Shown here: piece after piece, positions 10,610 through 23,793 of the stretch
Layout: the number at the start of each line of letters is the position of its first letter
How positions within the stretch are numbered: position 1 is the first letter of the stretch
NCBI GenBank assembly: GCA_012295275.1
Contig: CM022670.1
Location: 36,653,768-36,717,767, forward strand
Length of the DNA stretch: 64,000 bases
Direction: 5' to 3'
From: Chrysomallon squamiferum
Taxonomy: Eukaryota; Mollusca; Gastropoda; Neomphalida; Peltospiridae
Notes under the pieces: model-generated
Told to the model about the DNA's origin: nothing
Database searches by the model: none
Seen by the model: the letters and a program-made list of their open reading frames with translations, nothing else
Position numbers and translations under genes: made by a program

Positions 10610-13600
10610 TGTATGCCTCTTTGCTTCTTTACTGGCAACAGTTATATGTATCATAGGAGTTGGTGTGTTTTGTTGAACATCAAACAAAGCCCTTGGTCTA
10701 AATATTAAAGATGTTCTGAATGATCTGTTTCTGTTTAATGTTAGCTGGTTGGAATTTGTACACAAATATTCATATTAAACTTAGTATGATTTTACAGCTC
10801 TGCTTACTGAAACAGTAAATCAGTAAAGAATTGCCAATAAACTTTTATAAATTCAGAAAGAATTTGTTCAATATTTATAGAGTATCAAATCTTGTTGTGT
10901 ATATATATTTTTTAAAGACTTGGAAAAAATATAATAAATAATAAAATTTAAGAAAATTACCAAAATGGTAAAACAAAATAATTGATTATAGGAAGATACG
11001 TTCTGGGTTATTTCTGTAACAACAGTAATGGCTAATTGTACTCTAAATAAATATTAAAATGATTAGGTTTAAATTTAATTTTTAATTTCTCTGTTTCTTT
11101 ATGACAAATTTAGGTTGGAGGTTATCCAGGTGGTTTTTGTTGTCATTGCTGTAGCAATGGCTGTGTATGCTGTTATCTTGTTGATATTTGGATTTCTGGC
11201 AACTGGTGCAACACGACAGAATGTGTATTCTGGTGCAAAGTGCATTATGGGAGGAAGAGTGTCTGCAGCATTTGTTAGTATCTAACATATTTATTTAAAT
11301 CTATCTAATGTGTTTTTATTTGTATGCAAAAGTCCAAATTTTTACAATATTTTGAATTTATATTTATATAGTATTTTTTGGGGTTATAATAACAAAATTG
11401 AATCATGATTGATAAAATCTATGAAATTTTGTCAATCCAGTATTAAAAAAGGCAAAATGTAACACTGCCCTGAAAGAAAAATTAGTATTAACTTTTAATT
11501 ACAAGTATCAGAATATGTTTAATGTATGTAGTGTTATTTTATGATAGAATAAGAATTATAAAATTTATTCTTTTATTGATAACAGTTTACATATATTACA
11601 CACTAATTCTGAACATTTTTATATTTCTTGTACTATGTTCCCTAAACAGTTAACTTTACTTTTCAATTTTTTAATTATGCAAATTAAATTTTATTATATT
11701 TGGTTTGTGGAAGTTTGGTAAAGATTGTTTGGGGGAAGGAATTGCACTAAAAATAAATGTAAATGTGAAATACTAATAATTATCTCTGTTTATTTTTTCA
11801 GTTCACTGTTATCATGTACATTCTCAATCTTGGCTAGATTGTGATAATGTGTATTTCTGTCATCCCAGTTATTCTGTATGCATCTATTTACTCTATCTGT
11901 GACAATGAGGTTTACAACAGAAATGCAAAACACTTACTTACTGCTTCAACCTGACTAAGTTTGGTAAGACGTTTTAAAGTTCTCTGTTTGTCTTGTATTC
12001 ATATAATTTACAATTTATTTTTGTGTCAAATATATTTTTGAAACAGATTGAATTTTTTTGTAAATAAATGATAAAATTGTTTTCGTTATGTTTACATATT
12101 AAAAAATGTATTTTGTTTCCTTCAAAATGCAGTGAAAGTAAAGTTCTGAATATACTATAAAACCTACCTTGATATTAGTTAAAAAAAACAACAACCAAAA
12201 ACCCCAACTAATCAGAACAAAATTAAATTTATTCTCAAGATTTACAAATTAGAGAAGATGAAAAAACATGCTACTTTATTACAAACTGTTTCATGAAACC
12301 TGATTCTTATGAACATGAATTTGTACAGTTTATAAACTTATGAAGATAATTTCAATTAAATTTATTAATAATAGTCATTTTTAAGGCCTGTTACATACAT
12401 TGTTTTTTTAATGATTTTTTCTTTTTCACGTTTAGGTGTGTATTGGGGTTCTGTTTATCCAGTCAGTTTTTCAGCAACTGGAAAAGTTAAAGTGAAGGTG
12501 AAGTTAAACAAATGTGTGATACAGTAAGTTAATTAACACGTGTAAACATATTTACTGCACTAAATATTAATGTAAACAAACAACACAGATTGTTACGTTC
12601 TCATGTGATTGCTGTAATTATTTGTAAAAATAATTTTCTTTCTTAATTATTTAAAATATATATAGATAATTTAAAAATGAATTAACCTGTATAAAATTAT
12701 GTACTACTCTGAAATTTATAAATATTGATCTGAATTGACTAATATTTCAGCATATATAACTAAACAGTATAGATTGTTACATATTTCTGTCATGGTTATT
12801 ATTTTAAAATTATATATCAGTTTTAAGTTTAATAATTACATTCTGTTCATAATGAGAATATCCAAACCTCTCAAGGGAGCTAACTAAAAGTTTTTATAGG
12901 CAATGTTGTTATTTTATGAAATTAATTTCCTAGCAAACTTTTATAAATTATTTTTATTTATTTTTATTTTTAGGTGATTGAGGCTGGTCCCTTGTTTTGT
13001 GTTGCTTCCATAGGAGGTTTATTCATAGTTCTCGGAATGGTGAGATTCTAAAAATATTTAATTTTACATTTTAAAAAATAAGTATTTTTTAAAAACAATA
13101 GTTTTGTTTCATGTGTGTTATGTAAGTATTAATTTTTTTAGATGGGTGTAAGAAAGTACACTGAAATAAGGTAAATTATATAATATTATATATGTAAGAG
13201 GTAAACGTTTCAAAATTCTCAAAGGCTTCTTCTTGAAATAAAGTTAATATACAAATCTCAAGATGAAAATAACAAGCAAATAAAACCTTCAAAAGTCAGT
13301 TTTCTGTCTATAGTTTGAAGATAAGCTATATTTTTAGTGATGAATAAATTATTCAGAAATGTTTCATCTTATATTGTGAGTTTAATTTATCTCATCAAAT
13401 TAAGTTAAGTAACTATAGTCTGACTTGTGGACTAGCATTTGTTTTTTTCATGGTCCTGTTCAGCTGATAACCATAACTGGTTTTTCATAATTGCATTTCT
13501 GTATATAAATGAATTTAAATATATAATTTTTTTTTTTTTGTCTGGCAGCAAACTATACACGCATTAAGATTTCAAAGGAGTTGATTGAATACCGAGATGA

Positions 13601-14592
13601 TCTTGAAATGGAAGAACTAGAACTGAACAGCATTCACGACAGAAGTCAGAAGGGACCTCCACCGTATATAACAGTGATGTGAAGATGTTTCTAAAACAGT
13701 TTCTTTTGAGATGAAAAGTTTCTTAATTCGCTTCTACTTAGAGAACAAGTAGCCATTAATAAGACAGTGAACTCAAAATATTCTGTGATCATCTACTCAC
13801 ACATCCAAGGGTGAAGTAGTTACAAGTGGCAGAACATTTTGTTACAGAGTTTTAGCAATTAATTAATTTTTGAGGTGATTGAGGCTGGTCCCTTGCTTTG
13901 TGTTGCTTCCATAGGAGCTATATTCATTGTTCTTGGAATGGTGAGATTATAAAAATATTTATAATTATATTTTTTTTAAATAAGTATTTTCTAAAAAAAC
14001 AGTGTTGTTTCATGTGTTGTAAGTATTAACCTTTTAGACAGGTATAAGAAAGTACAATGAAATAAAGTAAACTATATAACATGATATATGTAAGAGGTAA
14101 ATTTTAAAATTTTAGTAATAAGGCATATCAAAATCTCTAGATGAAAATAATAAACAAACCTTCAAAAGTCAGTTTTCTGTCTATAGTTTGAAGATAAGCC
14201 ATATTTTTAGTGATGAATAAATTATTCAGAAATGTTTCATCTAATGTTGTCAGTTTAATTTATCTTATTAAATTAACTTAAGTAACTATAGTCTGATTTG
14301 TGGCCCAGCATTTTATGTCATGGTATTTAAATAAAAAGAAGAAAACAAATTTGTTGGGTCCTGTTCAGCTGATAACCATAACTGGTTTTTCATAGTTGCA
14401 TTTCTGTATATAAATTAATATATATTTTTTTTCTAGACCCTCTTCATGACTTGTCTTGCAGCAGACTATACACGCATTAAGATTTCAAAGGAGTTGACTG
14501 AGTACAGAGATGCTGTTGAAATGGAAGAACTGGAACTGAACAGCATTCACGACAGAAGTCAGAAGGGACCTCCACCTTATTTAGGCCGTTGA
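10610..14592 (+). pseudogene. M6: M6/proteolipid-type tetraspan pseudogene
   Basis: Exon blocks in order: about 10610-10747 (TM1, ASLLATVICIIGVGVFC then stop), 11114-11273 (TM2 plus the hallmark FGFLATGATRQNVYSG), 11802-11963 (TM3, VIMCISVIPVILYA), 12436-12523 (extracellular loop), 12974-13039 (TM4 start, VIEAGPLFCVASIGGLF) and terminal exons about 13550-13682 and 14437-14592 (RIKISKELTEYRD, ELNSIHDRSQKGPPPY). Recognition rests on my memory of the M6/GPM6/PLP family order and the ATGATR motif. Lesions: frameshift before ASLLAT, TGA at 10674-10676 where Gly is expected, TAG at 11835-11837 where Trp is expected, and frameshifts late in exon 3 and in exon 4. The intron structure is kept, so it is a duplicated rather than retroposed pseudogene. 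It is convergent with Death/CARD copy 2. Confidence 0.7.
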
Positions 14593-14810
14593 TGGAATGT
14601 TCAAGAAAAATACAAAATTTATGTGAAAATATTTTGAAAACAGTTTCTTTTGAGATGAAACTTTTTTTAATTCCCTTCTACTTAGAGAACAAGTAGCCAT
14701 TAATAAGACAGTGAACTCAAATTATCCTGTGATCCTCTACACACACATCCAAGGGTTAAGTAGTTACAACTGGCAGAACGTTTTGTTACAGAGTTTTAGT
14801 AATTTTAATT
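12974..14810 (+). repeat. Tandem duplication of the last two M6 exons
   Basis: A unit of about 0.9 kb occurs twice. The TM4 exon is at 12974-13039 and 13875-13940, the tail exon at about 13550-13682 and 14437-14592, and the following untranslated DNA is repeated too (13683-13870 and 14600-14810). The first tail exon lost its TLFMTCL start and ends PPPYITVM; the second keeps TLFMTCLAADYTRIK and ends PPPYLGR. Confidence 0.8.
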
Positions 14811-17730
14811 ATGAGAATCAAACTTTATTCATCACTCCCTGTTGATTTTATATTTCTTAGATGAATTATGAAAAGTAAAATTTATAATTTTGTAGTGATT
14901 ACTAGTACCATTATTATTAAAAGCAGGCGTTAAATGGAGACACATGAATAAAAAACATATTTATACATCTCTTTTGATTTATAAAATTTCCAGCAGTGCT
15001 TCTTTACTTTCATTTTTTAATTGAACAGTGGCATATAGTTTAGCTGGGTTTTTTTGTATTTATTTTTTTAAGTTCTTTTACAAAAAGTGACTGGAAACAT
15101 GTTTGACTGCTTCCAACCAATGGAATCGCACAAAAAGTGACTCCTAATGCCTACACATTTTGATGATAAAATGCCTCTAAACCTTCATTCTTTATTCTTT
15201 TGTACGTAAAAGAAATAAGAGAAAGAAACATTATTTCAACTTTGTAATATTACTGAATTATCAGGTCACTTATTTTTATTATTATTTAATTTTTATCTTT
15301 GCCTCATATCTTTTTAATAGATGATTTAAACTGTAAAAAAAAAAATTAGAAAAAACTTTTTAAAAATTAACATAGAAACTTAATATTTCAAAATATTTTA
15401 TCAAATACATTCCAAACATTGCACTGTTTGTTCATATTTTTTAGTATATATTTATTTATTTTAATGTATTTGCTATTTATGAATACATATATACACATTT
15501 ACAAAACATAAATTGTTGTGACAGAACAAAACACCAATAACGTATAGTGATTAAAATGATTATTAAACATTTATTTATATTTATCATAATTTACTATATT
15601 TTAATAATTTATACAACTTTGATACTTTCTTGCTTTATTATGTTCATATTTTGGTGGAAGTGATTTTACTGATCATATATTTTTCACATATTATAATGTA
15701 CTGCTTGAGAAGACAGAATAGTTGATCAGTTACTAAAAGAATATTCAGGCCAGATATCATATGTATGTATTACTAAATAATATTAATTTTAAACAACACT
15801 ATAGATTTAACATCAATTGGTACTATTAATATTCCACAGTTCTCCTGATGTTTGGCCAAGTATTCTTTTTAAAAAAAGAAATAATTTCATTTTCTTTTTA
15901 TTTATTTATTTAAAAACATTTTATATGTACATTTGTATTCTTGTATTTCATCATGGAAAAACAAATCAAAACTATTATTAAATGATAAAATGTATTATTT
16001 TTAAAAAAAATAAATATTAGATTTTCAGAATAATATAATAGTTAATACTTTCTATATGATATTGCAAAATTCTTAAATTAATAGTACTTTTTATTTATTT
16101 ATTTGGATTTAGGATGCTTGACATGATTATTCAACAGTGAAATTTATTACAATTTTGAATGCCATTTATTTTTTTAAATATATTTTATTTAATTTTATGA
16201 TATATACACTGAAAAGATAAACCTAATCATGTTTTTATATTAGAATATTAGTGAATATTAATAATTATTTCTCTTAATATATTCCAAAAGTTTGGTTAAA
16301 TTGCAAGTTGTTATAAATTTAGGTTTATGTATTTGGTATTAAATGTTTCAATGTTAGAACATAAAGTTTCTAAGGAAGAAATGATTAAAATATTTACATA
16401 TTTAAATTTTCGAAAATATCTTTTATGTCACAATTATTTACTATTTGTAGATTTCATTAAAAATAAACCTTTTAATTTTAGTTTAATAGTTGCCTAATAT
16501 TTACATTTTCAAATCTGTTATTTTAGCAGTTTGTTTTAAAAATATTTGTAACTGCACAATGAATGAAAGATGAATTTACATTTTTGGAATATTGAGTTAT
16601 ATAAATATTATAAAGAAATCTGATTTCATCAGCTTCATTTTGACACCACTCCATTTTCAAAGTTTGTTTGATTGCAGAGATATGTTAAATATTGGTAATC
16701 ATCGAAAAAAGTGGCCAAATTTCTTCAGTCTGCTATTTTCATTTCACATTTTGGAGATAATGAGTTATGTAAACATTCATATTTCTTAAGTCTTAAGCTT
16801 GTCACTCTTTTTGCCACAACCTGCATAATTGCAAAGGTTTGCTGAATTTTCATAGCTGACTTCTGATTTCAAAAACAGAAATGCTTGATTTGTTATGTTT
16901 ACAAAATCTCTTATTTCAAGAATGAAATCTATGATTTTTGTTTTTTGATGAATGAACCGTGACTTAATTGCTGATTCAGTTTGCAGGATCCAGTGTGTTT
17001 GAAGTAATTAGACTGGCACTGTTACAAATACATACAAGAAAAATAACATTCTATATCAAATGACCTGACTCTGGTTTTATGTCAAAGTTGTTCTTTTTTC
17101 ACATGCACACTTGATAACGTAGGGTCTATGAATAACTTAATTTGTTTTTTATAGAAAGACAGTAATAAAATTTGGCTAGTCTTTGTATATTTTATAATAT
17201 TCAGATGTTATTATATAGTTGTATTAACATTTTTAAATGTATCTTTTACATAATACATAGTTTTCATAAATAAACTTTTATATGGCATTTCATGTTTTTG
17301 ATTCTTCATTCTCATTTCAGAAAAAAATAATAATTATAAAAAATACATTGCATTCTGATTAACTGAAACACCTATGCAACAAGTGAAAATACATTTATTA
17401 TAAAATTCATCTTTTTAAGCCATCATAAGTCAAATTTTCTCTTTAAGTTCAACCTCTCTTCACTGATTTTGAATCTTTGTCACAAAATGTAATTCGCCGA
17501 TGACTCATTTTTAATCATTTTAATATTACGTATCTAGTTTCATTCATCTCATTAAGGAGCATTGTTTTAGACAAAAACTTTAACGATACAAGATACTTTA
17601 TAAATAATAATAAAACAAATCTATAAAAAATTCCATATTAGTAAAACACTATAAAAACATTTTTTTTTTAGTAGTCAGCCATAATTTGAAAACTGTTAAA
17701 CATGAATAATTGATCACTGCCCATTAACCT
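14811..17730. other. Intergenic DNA, inverted homolog of 3.55-4.85 kb
   Basis: AT-rich convergent intergenic region between the M6 tail and Death/CARD copy 2. Large parts match the reverse complement of 3553-4860. The part from about 16965 also matches 22205-22500 in direct orientation. No coding block seen. Confidence 0.55.
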
Positions 17731-18285
17731 TTAAACAAATTCAGTATTAATATATCGGATTTTATAGAAAATAAATAGTGACAAGAGGAATAATAACATA
17801 AGAATAAAGGAACTTAGCTCAAAATCGGTCTTAGTTCTTTGTATTTCACTTTCCAGTTGTTGCTCATATTCTTCCCTGCTTAGTGTGTCCGAAACAGGAG
17901 TCAGTTTGTTCAGTTCATCTTAAGAAAATACAGAAAAAAAGAAGAAAAAAGTGTTTTCGCACACACAAACACACATACAGAGAGAAAATAAACAAAAACA
18001 AAAATTTAACTTAGTAAGTGAAAGAAGAAAAACTCAACAAAATAATAATAATAAAATTAAATAAATTAAATAAATCATATATGACAATTTCCTCTTACAT
18101 TTTTGCCACTCAATATTATGTTGTTGTTATTTTGTCGTAACGAAGCTTCTGTCATCTCAAAAGTTATGTATAATTTCATGTTTTTTTTTTTTTTTTTTTT
18201 TTTCTTCTCGTGGAACAGATCATGATTCCCTTTCAGAATAAAAAGAAAAAAGTAATAATAATAACAAAAATATGCATAATCTTAC

Positions 18286-18558
18286 CTGACAGTATGTTAG
18301 CAAGATGATTTTGACCTGATTTGGTCAAAGCTTCCACCAAGCAGTCGAAAGCTTTCTCTCCAAACAGAGGAAGGGTGTCGACGAGACGTCGAAACTTTTC
18401 TATTCTTGTCTCTGGACTGAGAATGTAATCAACATCACAAAGTGACAACACAGCTTTGTCACGCAGGTATATCACTACATATTCTACAAATATGTCCTTT
18501 GCAAGTCTGCTGTATGCCTTTTCAATAGCTGTGCTGTGATCAGGAGGCATTAAACCAT
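18286..18558 (-). pseudogene. CARD exon of copy 2 (frame open)
   Basis: This 273-nt exon has the same phases as copies 1 and 3 and no stop. It reads AIEKAYSRLAKDIFVEYVV, then VDYILSPETRIEKFRRL, then KSGQNHLANILS. CARD exons are open in all three copies, while the Death exon is broken in two. Confidence 0.75.
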
Positions 18559-18581
18559 CTTTGCAAAAAAAGAAAAAAAAA

Positions 18582-18582
<1 letters not shown>

Positions 18583-18639
<57 letters not shown>

Positions 18640-18640
18640 G
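18583..18640. repeat. (AAT)n microsatellite
   Basis: Triplet array just upstream of the copy 2 CARD exon acceptor (minus orientation). Copy 3 has one at the same place (about 23743-23815), so it is probably ancestral. Confidence 0.85.
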
Positions 18641-21600
18641 TAATAATTATAATAATAATAATCAGATTTATGTTAAATAACACAAGAAAAAAGAAAGTAA
18701 TTAGACAAACTAGCAACAAATGTATTTCACTGGTAATAAACAAGTCTTACCGTAGAATGGACAGATAGATAATCTTTGACAAGCGGAAATCAAATCAGCG
18801 ATGGACTGACGTTTTGTTCCATTCGTACAGCACCTCCCAGAAAACTTTTCCATTTTCTTCATTAACTATTTTCTGCACTGTACAGCTGTTTAAGCCTAGA
18901 GCTAAACCAAACTTCATGACTTTATCTTTGTCGTCTGGAAAAGCACGTGAATAATTAATTAAAACAAAGAAAAAATTATAAATAAACAACAACGACAAGT
19001 ACCAAGAAAGAAAAAAAAAAAAAAATAGAACAAACAGCAACAGAGTTTATAGCACCCAATAAACAAATTAATAAATATAAATTATATCAAATACAGAGAA
19101 ACGATGTAGCAACATATCAAAATGAAAAGGTAATAATAATCTATAGTGTTGTTATCATTACTGTGTGGCTTATGATTCCATTACTGCTGATTATTATTTG
19201 TTTAGTTGTAACACACATTTATTTATTTTTTATTTATTTATTTTTTTGAAATGGAAACGTTTGGTTTCGTAACTGATTCTAAACATACCGATGTTTTTTT
19301 CAATTCAATATGCAAATCCTAAAATATGTGCAGGCAGATAGTTCCGATTCTCATTTGATCGTTTACTTTCCTCCTTTGCCAAAGTCAGCAGTTCTGTTAA
19401 CTTGCTGCTAGTAGTTTCTGTTGATGCCAGCAAACTACGTACTAATCTAGCACATTCGTCTTGTTTGTTCAAAACAGAAGATATATTAATTTCGTGTACC
19501 TGAAATTAAATTTGAACAAATGAAATTAATATTTTCCGTTGTATAAAGGAAACCTCCCACTAGCTTTCTTCGATTGAAAATAAATGCTTTATTACTGATA
19601 TTTGATTCCAGATTTTTCTCTTTATTTACTGCTGTAGTAACATCATACAGTAAATTATTGGTTTAAAAGTCAACAAGTCAACTGACTTCATTTTTAGCAT
19701 ATACTAATTCCATTAGTTCTAAAGTAAACTTTTTGTTTGTGTCGTCCCTAATTTATTTCACGTACAGGCTTTCATCGTGTAATTGTTTAGTGATCCTAAC
19801 TGTATATCATTTCTATAAAACATCACTATTGATTATGGCAAAGGACCTTTTACAAAAAAAAACAAAAAGAAAAATAAAGTATTAAATTTTACATTAAAAA
19901 TAGTGAGCATATAAAATTGAAAAGAATAAACTTATAGAACTATAACATTAAAATATTATCCTTTTTAAACGTTTATGACTTAAAGTGTTTCGGCAACAGT
20001 GGACAACACTTCAAATATGTGAGTCTGTTAAATCGAGATGCTACTGTATTTGTGTTACTTTATGAGCTTATTGAGACAGAATCAGAGAAGCACATACATA
20101 CGCATATACATATTACCGAGGAAAAACATATTAACAGATAAAAAATATAATATTTTTACTTCAGCAGATGACTAAATTGTTTCATTTCATTCTCCAACGA
20201 TTTACATACTATTGATTAAGGTTTCCGTTTCTGAATATTTATTATTAATAACAAAACCGAGAATACAAGATTCATGACGTTATCATACATAGTGTTGACC
20301 GATCTGCACAAGATAAACATAAGTGCATGCAAATGCACCGGAAGTACAATAAAAGTAACTAACTAAACAAACAAACAAATAAATAATGTTACTGTTGCGA
20401 CTATTAAAATTAAAAGCGATAATAATAACTAACTAAATAAGTACTGCTATTAACGTTGTATTTGATTTGTTGGTAGAAAATAAAAGTAGTTTAAAAAATT
20501 GACAATTATTATATTTTTACTTACTCTCATCCAAAGGTGACTGTGAGATTTCACTTCTCTTGCTAAGACTTGTTCCAGTGTTTTGCATTGTTGCTTCATC
20601 ATTTCTATTTCTTTCATTGTGTCATTCCCTATCCTGTCTCTAGCAAAATGTACTTCTACTTTCTCAAGAACATCTAAAGACCTCTTCTTGAACTCATCCA
20701 CGGTGCAAAACATCTAAATGAAATGAATAGTTTCCATTATATAAACGAAAACAAAATTTGTCAGCAACCTTTGTCAGTAGAAAATATATGACTTATTAAT
20801 AATCTTTGATTCCAGATTTTTCTCTTTGTTTCTGTAGTAAAAATTATACAGTAAATTTTCGATTTGACGCTATTCTAATAATTGGCAGAGTATTATTTTG
20901 TTGTCACTCTTTGTTTCGAGCTACAACAGGTCGTCAAAAATAATAACTTTCAAGCATAAAGTATTTTTAGACCATTTATTCGTACCATCAAATGTACTCT
21001 TTAAGTTATTTTGATGCAGATACTTACAAATGCATCAGACACGCGCATGACAATAAGAAAAAAAAACGATAATAATAAAACAAAATCATTACACTTTTAC
21101 TTACTTCCATCAATAGATGACTGTACTGTTTCCTTTCATGGGACTCTTCTGCCCCTTTGAGTTGTTCTGTCAATATCTTCATTGCATAATCTAGTTTTTC
21201 TTTCAGACTCTCATCCCGTTTATTGTCTGCATCAATTTTTTTTCCCGAGTCTCTCTAATGTATCAAATAACATCTTCTCGAATCTGTTTTCCAGAGTTGA
21301 AACCAAACTGTGCCCGGCGTCGTACAGAATCTGATCTGCAGCATCCTTCTTTCTGAGTTTGTCTTCAGTTTCTTTCAGTCTGGCAGACAGATCTCTTATT
21401 GTCGCTTGTTCTTCTTGCAAACGAAGATTGCAGTTCTCATGGACGTCTCGTTGTAATTCTGTTGTGACTTGGCTTTCAGTGAAAGAACACCGTGTTTCCT
21501 GCGTCGGTCCGGAAACAATTGTTGGTAGGTTTGTTTGATTGGGAGTAGCTGCATGTTTTAGGTATTCTAATTCCAATCTCAGTTTTCTGTTTTCACTCTG

Positions 21601-21781
21601 CATTGTGTGAACTAGTTGTGGTGCCTCAAGGTAATTTTCAAGTTTATTTATTACTTTGTTAGTTGATTCACAAATGTTTTGCTTGTCTTCACAATTGTCC
21701 TTTTTTCTTTTCCTTTTGCGAAATGATCTTCCAAACATTATAATATACTGTAGTAACGGTATTTATCAGTCAAAGAAACTG

Positions 21782-22914
21782 AAAATTTGTTTTTTTCAGT
21801 ATATTTATCAAGCTTTTCCTATTATAAAAATAGCAAATCAAATATTATTTAAAACAATAATGGCAATGATTTTTTTCTGTGATGATCATCATAATAATTA
21901 TAAAAATGATGATGACGATTATGATGAATCACCTGTATAAATAAACATGATCTAACAAGATAAATAAAAAAGTGTTATTCCCGGAGACACATTGATTTTT
22001 ATCTTTACTGCAAACACCAATTCACTGATAACGTGTCATCTGTGACTATCTACTAACACATATATTTGCAGTAATCTGTTAAATCATGTACAGCAGTGTG
22101 GGTAATCTTTGTTTATTTGATTATATATGAAATGATGAAAGTTTTGTTTGAATTGTCAGAAACTGAAAAACTATGAATTTTTTCTTGATAACTCAAAGAT
22201 GATGTTGCGTCCTAATTGCTGATTCAGTTTGCAGCGTCCAGTGTGTTTCAAGTAATTAGACTGGCACTGTTACAAATACATTCAAGAAAAATAATATTCT
22301 ATATCAAATGACCTGACTCTGGTTTTATATCAAAGTTATTCTTTTTTACATGCACACTTTATAATGGTGTGTCTATGCATAACTTAATTTATATAGTTGA
22401 ATTAACATTTTTAAATGTATCTTTTGCATAATATATTATTTTAATATACAAAAAATTATATGGCATTTCATGTTTGTCATTTCAGAAAAAACTAAATTTA
22501 TAAAAATACATTGCATTCTGATTAACTAAAGAAAAAAATCCCACAACAACGTGAAAATACACCTATTATATGGTTCATCAGTATAAGACATCATAAGTCA
22601 AATTTTCACCTGAAATTCAACCTCTTTATCATTTTTGTATATTGATTTTGAATCTTTATCAGAAATGTTAATTCACCCACTCAATACCTAGTTTCATTCA
22701 GCTCATTAAGGAACATTCTTTTAAACAAAATTTCTATGTACAAGATACATCCTGGTAAATAAAAAATAAAACACTTCTATAAAAATTCTATAATTAGTAA
22801 AACATGATAAAAAATTAATACTTTTTTGGCAATCGTTCATAAACTGGAAACTGCAACAGGTGGTAGTTAATCACTGATCATTGCCCATTAACCTTTAAAA
22901 AATTCAGTATTATT
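21782..22914. other. Spacer between tandem copies 2 and 3
   Basis: Upstream flank of copy 2 followed by the 3' flank of copy 3. From about 22205 it repeats 16965-17700 in direct orientation (shared AAGTAATTAGACTGGCACTG and ATATCAAATGACCTGACTCT), which marks the tandem duplication boundary. No gene seen. Confidence 0.6.
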
Positions 22915-23111
22915 TTACCAAATTTTGTAAAGGATAAATAGTAGCAATTGCAGTAATAATATAAGAATAAAGGAACTTAGGTCAAAATCGGCCTCATGGC
23001 TTTCATTCAAACTGTGAAATTCATCATCAGTTGTTATTTCACGTTGCAGTGTTTGTTCCAATTCTTCCCTGTTTAGTGTGTTCGAAACAGAAGTCAGTTT
23101 CTTTAATTCAT
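22915..23111 (-). CDS. Copy 3 exon 5: acidic tail and membrane anchor
   Basis: 197 nt with stop at 22917-22915. Acidic ITTDDEFHSLNESHEADFD precedes about 18 hydrophobic residues and a short YKIW end: a tail-anchor layout with the domains facing the cytosol. Confidence 0.75.
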
Positions 23112-23743
23112 CTGAAGAAAATTATTTTAAAAAAAAGGAAAAAAGTGCACACACACACTAAAAGGAAAACGCAAACTGAATTTAATAAGTGAAAGAAGAA
23201 GAAAAAAACCGGAATAAATATAAGATATAACTAAATATATTAAAAAATTATAATATAATTAATTAAATAAATCGTATATGACAGTTTCCTCTTACATTTT
23301 TTTCCAGTCTATAATTTATTATTGTTATTTTGTCATAACGAAGCTTGTGTCATTTTAAAAGTTATGTATAATTCCGTTTTATAGTGATCGTCGACCAGAT
23401 TGTGTTTCCCTATCAGAATATTAAGAAAAAATTAATAATAATAAGAGAATATGCATAATCTTACCTTTCAGTATGTCAGCAAGATGATTTTGACCTGATT
23501 TCGTCAAAGCTTCCACAAAGCAGTCGAAAGCTTTCTCTCCAAACAGAGGAAGAATGTCGACGAGACGTCGAAACTGTGCTATTCTTGTCTTTGGACTGAG
23601 AATGTATTCAACATCAGTAGGTGTCAACACAGCGTTGACACGCAGGTATATTACTAAAGGGTCTACAATTACTTTTTCTGTAAGTCTGCTATATGCCTTT
23701 TCTATAGCTTTGCTGTGATCAGGAGGCATTAAACCATCTTTGA

Positions 23744-23793
<50 letters not shown>

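Larger units (their letters stand above)
17731..21738 (-). pseudogene. Coiled-coil/Death/CARD/TM gene, copy 2
   Basis: Six exons on the minus strand: 21105-21738, 20525-20713, 19289-19499, 18751-18934, 18286-18558, 17731-17918. Exon 1 starts MFGRSFRKRKRKKDNC, a strongly basic N-terminus absent from copy 3, then a long coiled coil. Exon 2 (MFCTVDEFKKRSLDVLEKV) is an extra coiled-coil exon. Linker, Death, CARD and anchored tail follow. Lesions: an 8-A run at about 21237-21244 shifts the frame by one; TGA at 19307-19305 (minus) replaces the CGA of copy 3, a CpG-type change; two bases are missing in the Death exon (184 nt against 186). The CARD exon is intact. The tail ends LFIFYKIRYINTEFV, longer than in copy 3, and lacks the acidic TTDDEFHSLNE stretch. 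Most likely a pseudogene of a divergent paralogue. Confidence 0.78.
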
